Source: an uncultured bacterium
Lineage (GTDB): Bacteria > Chloroflexota > Anaerolineae > JACIWP01
DNA: 5,360 nt
Assembly (NCBI GenBank): GCA_903872005.1
Contig: CAIQJD010000710.1
Location: forward strand, 1 to 5,360
Direction of reading: 5' to 3'
In this document: piece by piece, positions 1 through 4,400 of the stretch
Position numbering within the stretch: position 1 is the first letter of the stretch
How the letters are laid out: each line of letters starts with the position of its first letter
Program-made: the position numbers and the translations under genes
The notes under the pieces: generated by a model
What the model was told of the DNA's origin: nothing
The model's input: the letters and a program-made list of their open reading frames with translations, nothing else
Database searches by the model: none

Positions 1-66
1 AACGAGCGTGGCTACATCGTGCCCGGCCTGGGCGACGCCGGCGACCGCCAGTTCGGCACCGCCTGA
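1..66 (+). CDS. upp: Uracil phosphoribosyltransferase, C-terminal end (partial)
   Basis: Only the last 21 codons are present, in frame 1 from the window edge to TGA at 64-66. They read NERGYIVPGLGDAGDRQFGT plus a final Ala. The stretch YIVPGLGDAGDR-FGT is the conserved C-terminal signature of Upp and forms part of the uracil-binding pocket. The enzyme makes UMP from uracil and PRPP in the cytosol (pyrimidine salvage). The ending is of normal length and form, so the gene is cut only by the window, not broken. The next gene, a dCMP deaminase, also serves pyrimidine nucleotide metabolism and starts 78 bp downstream on the same strand, so co-transcription is likely. The call rests on a short but very distinctive motif. 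Confidence 0.9.
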   Translation, partial: NERGYIVPGLGDAGDRQFGTA

Positions 67-72
67 TCCGCC

Positions 73-89
73 GGCCGCGCCACGCGGCC
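73..89 (+). terminator. Short GC-rich hairpin just after upp (weak terminator candidate)
   Basis: GGCCGCG (73-79) and CGCGGCC (83-89) form a perfect 7-bp inverted repeat with a 3-nt loop, starting 6 nt after the upp stop. No T-run follows (the next bases are C-rich), so it is not a classical intrinsic terminator. It could slow or attenuate transcription into the deaminase gene, or be chance in such GC-rich DNA. Confidence 0.25.
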
Positions 90-144
90 CCCCGCCGGCC
101 ATATTCCGTCTGGCCTTCTTGGGCCTCATAAGGAGTAGTGCGCC

Positions 145-597
145 ATGAGCAAACGCCCACCCTGGGACGAGTACTTCATGGACATCGCGCGCCAGGTGGC
201 GCGACGCTCTACCTGCCCGCGCGCCGCTGTCGGCGCAGTCATTGTCAAAGACAAACGCATCCTGACGACCGGCTACAATGGCTCGCCCATGGGCCTGCCC
301 CACTGTACCGATGTGGGCTGCCTGATCGTGGACAACCATTGCGTGCGGACGCTGCATGCCGAGCAGAACGCCATTATCCAGGCCGCGCTGCACGGCGTCT
401 CGGTCAATGGCGGGACGGTCTACGTGACGCACCAGCCCTGTCTCAACTGCGCCAAGGTGATCATCAACGCCGGCCTGGCGCGCGTCGTCTATGCCGGCGA
501 CTATCCCGACCCCCAGGCGCGCGCCTTTCTGAGCGAGGCCGGCGTGGCGCTGGTGCACTTTCTGCCCGGCGAGACGGAGGGAGACGGCGCAGGATGA
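145..597 (+). CDS. comEB: dCMP/CMP deaminase (ComEB type)
   Basis: A 150-residue zinc-dependent cytidine/deoxycytidylate deaminase. The expected reaction is dCMP to dUMP, which feeds thymidylate synthesis. The zinc and catalytic motifs are complete: HAEQNAI with His71 (zinc ligand) and Glu73 (proton shuttle), and PCLNC with Cys99 and Cys102. The substrate loop TGYNGSPMG (42-50) and the following Cys/His-rich stretch (His53, Cys54, Cys59) are typical of dCMP deaminases rather than tRNA or cytosine deaminases. Length is usual for the family. The ATG at 145 is preceded by AAGGAG (130-135) at good spacing. The stop overlaps the next start (ATGA, 594-597), implying translational coupling. The symbol follows Bacillus comEB; nothing here shows a role in competence. 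Allosteric control by dCTP/dTTP, seen in some homologues, cannot be judged from the sequence. Confidence 0.95.
   Translation: MSKRPPWDEYFMDIARQVARRSTCPRAAVGAVIVKDKRILTTGYNGSPMGLPHCTDVGCLIVDNHCVRTLHAEQNAIIQAALHGVSVNGGTVYVTHQPCLNCAKVIINAGLARVVYAGDYPDPQARAFLSEAGVALVHFLPGETEGDGAG
576..583 (+). promoter_or_regulatory. Ribosome binding site fixing the transferase start at 594
   Basis: GGAGGGAG lies 10 nt before ATG 594, inside the 3' end of the deaminase gene. The same frame stays open back to an ATG at 138, but that upstream part translates as an Arg/Pro-rich shadow of the deaminase. The hydrophobic start of the transferase (MIAFVLAFAVPFLLSLALTP) begins exactly at 594. Confidence 0.8.
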
Positions 598-1634
598 TCG
601 CTTTCGTCCTGGCTTTCGCGGTGCCATTCCTCCTCTCTCTGGCGCTGACGCCTTTGGCCGGCGCGCTGGGGCAGCGGCTGGGCGTGGTAGATCGGCCGGG
701 CGGCCGGCGCCGTCACCAGGGCGTCATCTCGCGCCTGGGCGGCATCGCGCTCTACCTCTCCTTTGTCGCCGGCGTCATCCTCCTTATGCTCCTGCCGGCC
801 GGCTGGCAGCCGCCGCGCCAGGACCCCAACGAAGCCATCCGCCTGATCGGCTTGTTGGTCGGCAGCACGGTCATTTTCGCCATCGGCCTGCTGGACGATT
901 TCGTGCGCCTGAAGCCGGCGATCCAGTTCGCCGGCCAGCTCGTCGTCGCCGTCATCGCCTGCCTGACCCTGATCTTCATTGAGCGGGTGATGAACCCCTT
1001 CACCAATACGCTGCTGATCTTCCCCATGCCCCTGGTCTGGGGCATCTCGATCTTCTGGATCATGGGCATGATCAATACGGTCAACTTCCTGGATGGGGTG
1101 GATGGGCTGGCCGCCGGCGTGACGGTCATCATCTGCGCCTTCCTGACCATCCACATGCTGCGGATGGAGCAGTTGAGCGTGGCGCTGTTGCCGCTGGCGT
1201 TGTTGGGGTCGGCGCTGGGCTTCTTGCCCTTCAACTTCTCGCCGGCGCGCGTCTTCATGGGCGGCGGGGCCTATTTCCTCGGCTTTGCCGTCGGGGCGCT
1301 TTCCATCATGGCCGGCGCCAAGGTCGCTACTGTGCTGCTGGCGCTGGGCATCCCCATCATGGACGTGGCCTGGCAGATCCTCGGCCGGCTGCGCGCCGGG
1401 GCCGCGGTGGGCGGGGCCGACCGCGGCCACCTGCACCATCGCCTGCTGGACATGGGCTATACGCCGCGCCAGATCGTCTTCTTCTACTATTCCTTCTGTA
1501 TCCTCTTCGGCGTCCTGGCCCTGGTCATTGAGAATCGGCTGTACAAGCTCGTGGCCCTGGGCGTCCTGGGGATCGCGGCGGTGGGCATTTTGTGGGCCGT
1601 CTCGCGCCGCAACGCCGGCAAGAACAATCAATAG
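594..1634 (+). CDS. MraY/WecA/TagO-family polyprenyl-phosphate sugar-1-phosphate transferase (FMGD Asp missing)
   Basis: A 346-residue multi-pass membrane protein of the family that transfers a UDP-sugar phosphate (commonly GlcNAc-1-P) to undecaprenyl phosphate, the first committed step of teichoic-acid, O-antigen or other envelope polymers. Visible motifs in order: DRPGGRRRHQGVISRLGG (33-50), LLDD with Asp101-Asp102, NTVNFLDGVDGLAAG (161-175, Asp167 and Asp170), NFSPARVFMG (214-223), and DRGHLHHRLLDMG with His279, His281 and His282 (cytosolic loop). The overall pattern and the HxHH loop favour the WecA/TagO/RgpG branch over MraY. Oddity: the loop after FMG reads GGAYFLGF where relatives have FMGD-x-G-(S/A); the Asp is absent and the loop is one residue short (see findings). 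The other motifs look intact and the frame is open throughout. The gene overlaps comEB by 4 bp. The donor sugar cannot be assigned, and activity is uncertain. Confidence 0.92.
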   Translation: MIAFVLAFAVPFLLSLALTPLAGALGQRLGVVDRPGGRRRHQGVISRLGGIALYLSFVAGVILLMLLPAGWQPPRQDPNEAIRLIGLLVGSTVIFAIGLLDDFVRLKPAIQFAGQLVVAVIACLTLIFIERVMNPFTNTLLIFPMPLVWGISIFWIMGMINTVNFLDGVDGLAAGVTVIICAFLTIHMLRMEQLSVALLPLALLGSALGFLPFNFSPARVFMGGGAYFLGFAVGALSIMAGAKVATVLLALGIPIMDVAWQILGRLRAGAAVGGADRGHLHHRLLDMGYTPRQIVFFYYSFCILFGVLALVIENRLYKLVALGVLGIAAVGILWAVSRRNAGKNNQ

Positions 1635-1669
1635 CATCCCGTTTACGTTGAGCCATCAGGAGGCAAGTC

Positions 1670-2599
1670 ATGCTGAAACAAGAACAACTCAAGGGTCTGT
1701 GGATTTCTGTCCCGACTGAATGGGACGCGCAAGGCAAATTCGACGAGAAGACCTTCCGCGACGAGATCGCCATGTTGATCGCCGCCGGCGCGCACGGCCT
1801 GTACACTACCGGCTCCACCGGCGAGTACTATACCCTGGACTGGGAAGAGTACAAGCAGGTACAGACCGCCTTCGTGCGCGAGACGGCCGGCAAACTCCCC
1901 ATGCAGGTCGGGGCCAATTGGTTCAACACTCGCGATACCATCCAGCGCGTGCGTTTCGCCCGCGACCTGGGCGCCGGCGCGGTGCAGGTCTGCTTCCCCG
2001 GCTGGATGGAGATGCGCCTGGACGACTACGATCAATTCCTGGCCGACGTCTATGAGGCCGTGCCGGACATCTCATTGATCCACTACAATGTAGGTCGCAC
2101 CAAGAAGGTCTTCCACGGCCGCGACTACGCACGCATCCAGTCCCGCGTCCCCACGCTCATCGGCACCAAGAGCGGCGTGTCTCTCAACGAATACATGGAG
2201 CTGGTGTTGTACGCGCCGCATCTGCGCCACTTCGTCGGCGAGCATGTGCTGTCTATCGCCTGGCCGCTGGGGGCGCGCGGCTGCTATGCCTCCTGGTTCA
2301 TGATGAACCCAAAATTCTTCCTGGACTATTACCGGCTGTGCGAAGAAGGCCGGCTGACCGAGGCTGTCGCCGTCACCATGCGTATGGAGAAGTGGCTGCA
2401 CGAGGCCGTTGTCCCGCTCGTCCAGAAGGGCTACATGGACCCGACGCTGGATAAGGCGTTCCTGGAATTGGGCGGCTGGCTCCCCGGCAACCGGCGCACG
2501 CGCAAGCCGCATCAGCCCCTCAGCGACACGGACTTTGCCTTCTTGAAGCAGAAGACGCTGGAGACGATACCGGAGTTCGTCGGCGCGTACAAGCCATAG
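1670..2599 (+). CDS. DapA/NanA-superfamily (DHDPS-like) aldolase/lyase, substrate unknown
   Basis: A 309-residue class I (Schiff-base) TIM-barrel lyase of the dihydrodipicolinate synthase / N-acetylneuraminate lyase superfamily. Evidence: GSTGEYYTL (48-56), matching the GxxGE carboxylate-binding signature; Tyr139 in LIHYNVGRT (136-144); and the Schiff-base lysine Lys167 in LIGTKSGVS (163-171). Length is normal for the family. AGGAGG (1658-1663) lies 6 nt before ATG 1670. It is probably not a true dihydrodipicolinate synthase: the segment aligned by eye with the E. coli VTPYYN region reads VCFPGWMEM, so the second catalytic Tyr is missing, and the YN-V-P-x-R-T motif is one residue short (YNVGRT). 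A sugar-acid or keto-acid aldolase, or a dehydratase, is more likely. The gene follows the transferase by only 35 bp and precedes an acetyl esterase, which hints at carbohydrate catabolism but does not prove it. Family assignment is firm; function is open. Confidence 0.92.
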   Translation: MLKQEQLKGLWISVPTEWDAQGKFDEKTFRDEIAMLIAAGAHGLYTTGSTGEYYTLDWEEYKQVQTAFVRETAGKLPMQVGANWFNTRDTIQRVRFARDLGAGAVQVCFPGWMEMRLDDYDQFLADVYEAVPDISLIHYNVGRTKKVFHGRDYARIQSRVPTLIGTKSGVSLNEYMELVLYAPHLRHFVGEHVLSIAWPLGARGCYASWFMMNPKFFLDYYRLCEEGRLTEAVAVTMRMEKWLHEAVVPLVQKGYMDPTLDKAFLELGGWLPGNRRTRKPHQPLSDTDFAFLKQKTLETIPEFVGAYKP

Positions 2600-2617
2600 C
2601 CATCGTGAGGATACGCT

Positions 2618-2681
2618 CCGTAGCATCGGCCCTTGTGGCCGTCCTGACCCCTCCAGCCGCCCACAAGGGGCGATGCTACGG
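2618..2681 (+). repeat. Palindromic intergenic repeat, copy 1 (REP/MITE-like)
   Basis: The left arm 2618-2638 (CCGTAGCATCGGCCCTTGTGG) pairs with the right arm 2661-2681 at 20 of 21 positions, leaving a 22-nt loop at 2639-2660. The sequence recurs at 3712-3773 in the same orientation, including much of the loop. It fills about half of the 139-bp gap between the aldolase and esterase genes. A GTAG tetranucleotide lies at the foot of the stem, as in REP sequences mobilised by RAYT (TnpA-REP) transposases. No target-site duplication is visible and no T-run follows, so it is not a standard terminator. As RNA it would form a very stable hairpin between the two genes. Confidence 0.9.
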
Positions 2682-2725
2682 TTCCAGTCCAAGAGTGGAA
2701 ACACATTCCATAGCGCAATGCGGAT

Positions 2726-2731
2726 AGGAGA
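2726..2731 (+). promoter_or_regulatory. Ribosome binding site fixing the esterase start at 2739
   Basis: AGGAGA lies 7 nt before ATG 2739. In-frame ATGs at 2673 and 2718 have no such site. The 2673 ATG falls inside the right arm of the palindromic repeat, so a start there would add repeat-derived residues not expected in CE7 esterases. Confidence 0.8.
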
Positions 2732-2738
2732 GACTGCC

Positions 2739-3686
2739 ATGCCTCTGATTGACAAACCCCTGGAGGAACTGCGCGAGTACCGGCCGGCGCTGACGCGCCA
2801 GCCCGATTTCGATGCCTATTGGGAGCGCACCCTGGCCGAAGCCGCCCGCGCCCCCCTGAATCCGCGCCTGGAGACGGTGGACTATCCGGTCCGCGGCCCC
2901 ACGTTCTACCGGGTCTTCTATGACGGTTGGCGCGGGGCGCGCATCGCCGGCTGGTACGTCACGCCGGCCGGCGCCGGGCGCTTCCCGGTCCTCATCATCT
3001 ATCACGGTTACGGCGGCAACGCTGGCCCCATCTTCAAGACGTTGCCCTGGGTGCTGGCCGGCTATGCCGTCCTGGCGGTGGACACGCGCGGCCAGACTGG
3101 CGATAGCACCGACCCGGGGCCATATTCTGCGGGACACTGGCGCGGCTACATGACCGCCGGCATCCTCGACCCCGAAGAGTACTATTACCGCGGCGCGTTC
3201 GTGGATTGCGTGCGCGCCATTGACTTCGCGTGCAGCCGGCCGGAACTGGACGCCGAGCGTATCGCCCTGACCGGTATCAGCCAGGGCGGCGCGTTAACCC
3301 TGGCGGTGGCGGGGCTGGATCGCCGGCCCAAGGCTGCCATGCCGCGCGTCCCCTATCTGTGCCACTATCGCCGCGCGCTGGAGATCAGCAAGGAACAGCC
3401 CTACTGGGAAATTGCTCAATATCTCAACTTTCATCCTGAAAATGAGGAACGGGCTTTTCGCACCCTCTCGTATTGCGACAACCTGAATCTGTCGCCGCGC
3501 ATCGCCTGCCCGACGCTGATGACGGTCGGCCTGCAAGACCTGATCTGCCCGCCTTCGACCGTTTTCGCGGCATTTAATCACATTCCGGCCGAGAAAGAGA
3601 TGCTGGTCTATCCGTATATGGATCACGCCGATAGCGACGCACAGTGGGAGCCGATGTTGCGCTGGCTGAAGAAGTACGTGGGGTGA
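2739..3686 (+). CDS. CE7 acetyl-xylan esterase / cephalosporin-C deacetylase
   Basis: A 315-residue alpha/beta hydrolase of carbohydrate esterase family 7, which removes acetyl groups from xylo-oligosaccharides, other small acetylated sugars and cephalosporin C. The start MPLIDKPLEELREYRP is typical of the family. Further signatures are YHGYGGNAG (88-96, oxyanion region), DTRGQTGDS (115-123), nucleophile Ser181 in GISQGG (179-184), Asp267 in GLQDLICPP (264-272) and His296 in YPYMDHAD (291-298). Ser-to-Asp and Asp-to-His spacings (86 and 29) fit the family, and the length is full. No signal peptide is seen, so the enzyme should be cytosolic and act on imported oligosaccharides. The gene is flanked on both sides by copies of the same palindromic repeat. 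The upstream aldolase-like gene is on the same strand and may be co-expressed, although the intervening hairpin could uncouple them. Confidence 0.95.
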   Translation: MPLIDKPLEELREYRPALTRQPDFDAYWERTLAEAARAPLNPRLETVDYPVRGPTFYRVFYDGWRGARIAGWYVTPAGAGRFPVLIIYHGYGGNAGPIFKTLPWVLAGYAVLAVDTRGQTGDSTDPGPYSAGHWRGYMTAGILDPEEYYYRGAFVDCVRAIDFACSRPELDAERIALTGISQGGALTLAVAGLDRRPKAAMPRVPYLCHYRRALEISKEQPYWEIAQYLNFHPENEERAFRTLSYCDNLNLSPRIACPTLMTVGLQDLICPPSTVFAAFNHIPAEKEMLVYPYMDHADSDAQWEPMLRWLKKYVG

Positions 3687-3711
3687 GAAGCGGGGCCGGG
3701 CCGACGCGTCT

Positions 3712-3773
3712 CGTAGCATCGGCCCCTGTGACTGTCCTAACCTTTCAGACGCCCACAAGGGGCGATGCTACGG
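3712..3773 (+). repeat. Palindromic intergenic repeat, copy 2 (REP/MITE-like)
   Basis: The left arm 3712-3730 (CGTAGCATCGGCCCCTGTG) pairs with the right arm 3754-3772 at 17 of 19 positions, with a 23-nt loop. By hand alignment about 55 of 63 positions match copy 1 (2618-2681), with one 1-bp gap. The asymmetric loop (GTCCT-ACC ... CGCC) shows that both copies point the same way. It lies in the 112-bp gap between the convergent esterase and comEA genes. There it could act as a bidirectional transcription barrier or mRNA 3'-end stabiliser, though no T-run is present. Confidence 0.9.
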
Positions 3774-3798
3774 TTTGCCCCCGTCCGAAGTTGCGCCA

Positions 3799-4365
3799 TC
3801 AGGGCGCGGTGACTTTGTCTTTGAGCTTTTCGTAGGTGGCCGGCCCGATGCCGGCCACCTCCAATAATTCTTCCGCGCTGCGATAGGGCCGATGGTCTAC
3901 GATGCGCTGGGCGAGCGCCGGCCCGATCCCCGGCAGCGTGTCCAATTCTGCCAGACTGGCCGTGTTCAGGTTGATCCGACCCGGCGCGCCGGCCGATTTC
4001 GAGGGGAGCGTCGGCGCGGCGCTGGCCGGCTCGCCCCGGGCCGGCACGTAGACCTGCTCCTGGTCTTCCAGCGCCAACGCCAGGTTGATGCGGGTCAGGT
4101 CGGCCTCGGCCGTCGCTCCGCCGGCGGCCTGGATGGCATCCTTGATGATGCTGCCGGCCGGCAGGGTGTAGACGTCGGCGCGGGCCACCGCGCCGCAGAC
4201 GTAGACGCGCAGCGGCGCCGGCGTCTGGGTTGCTCCCGGCGTCGGCAGCAGCACCTCGACGCGGCCAATGGCCGGCAGGCGCAGCGCCAGGACAACCGCT
4301 CCGATGACCAGGAGCGCCAGCAATGCCACGACGATGAGCTTGCGCGAACGCCCCAACCCGCCCAT
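3799..4365 (-). CDS. comEA: ComEA-like SLBB + helix-hairpin-helix DNA-binding protein
   Basis: A 188-residue protein with ComEA architecture: a short basic N-terminus (RSRK, 6-9), one membrane anchor (about 10-28), a Pro/Thr-rich linker, an SLBB-type domain (about 52-108; RVYVCGAVARADVYTLPAG is typical), a Ala/Pro/Ser-rich linker, and a C-terminal tandem helix-hairpin-helix domain (130-185). The last contains INLNTASLAELDTLPGIGP and VAGIGPATYEKLKDKV, with both GIG hairpins intact. ComEA proteins bind incoming double-stranded DNA outside the membrane during natural transformation. ATG at 4365 is chosen because AGGAG (complement of 4374-4378) sits 8 nt upstream and the membrane segment follows at once; the frame stays open further back, but that part reads as an anti-sense-like Arg/Gly-rich sequence overlapping the transporter. 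The gene lies 35 bp after the CDF transporter, probably in one operon. No comEC is visible. Other SLBB-HhH proteins exist, so the competence role is inferred. Confidence 0.87.
   Translation of the reverse strand: MGGLGRSRKLIVVALLALLVIGAVVLALRLPAIGRVEVLLPTPGATQTPAPLRVYVCGAVARADVYTLPAGSIIKDAIQAAGGATAEADLTRINLALALEDQEQVYVPARGEPASAAPTLPSKSAGAPGRINLNTASLAELDTLPGIGPALAQRIVDHRPYRSAEELLEVAGIGPATYEKLKDKVTAP
3834..3860. repeat. Perfect 11-bp inverted repeat inside comEA
   Basis: AGGTGGCCGGC (3834-3844) and GCCGGCCACCT (3850-3860) are perfect reverse complements around a 5-nt loop. The structure covers the codons for the second helix-hairpin-helix turn (VAGIGPAT), about 35 bp before the comEA stop. It includes two GCCGGC hexamers and may simply reflect that motif bias. 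Confidence 0.7.
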
Positions 4366-4373
4366 GAATCGCG

Positions 4374-4378
4374 CTCCT
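4374..4378 (-). promoter_or_regulatory. Ribosome binding site fixing the comEA start at 4365
   Basis: On the - strand AGGAG precedes ATG 4365 by 8 nt, within the 35-bp gap after the transporter stop codon. It supports the short, membrane-anchored form of ComEA over longer in-frame starts that would overlap the transporter. Confidence 0.7.
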
Positions 4379-4400
4379 GGCCCACAGGGCCACGCGCCAG

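Noticed and set aside
138..593. In-frame N-terminal extension of the transferase from ATG 138
   Set aside because: The translation is an Arg/Pro-rich shadow of the deaminase in another frame; a good ribosome binding site and the hydrophobic start occur at 594.
501..1637. Long open frame on the - strand (378 codons) opposite the transferase gene
   Set aside because: It is rich in Gln, Asp, His and Arg with no domain or hydrophobic pattern, and lies antisense to a clear membrane protein; it is a by-product of GC-rich codon use.
2673..2738. Longer esterase start at ATG 2673 or 2718
   Set aside because: No ribosome binding site, the first ATG is inside the repeat, and CE7 proteins start like the MPLIDKPLEEL sequence at 2739.
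2072..2755. Open frame on the - strand (227 codons) over the aldolase and repeat copy 1
   Set aside because: No recognisable domain, antisense to a confident gene, and its N-terminal part reads through the palindromic repeat.
2618..3773. CRISPR-like interpretation of the repeat pair
   Set aside because: Only two copies about 1.1 kb apart with a whole gene between them; no regular spacers or cas genes.
3687..3798. Intrinsic terminator between the convergent esterase and comEA genes
   Set aside because: The only strong hairpin is the dispersed palindromic repeat, and neither strand has a T-run after it, so I list it as a repeat, not a terminator.
4151..4164. Perfect 14-bp palindrome CTGCCGGCCGGCAG as a possible operator
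   Set aside because: It lies inside comEA coding DNA and is two overlapping GCCGGC hexamers, which are abundant throughout the window.
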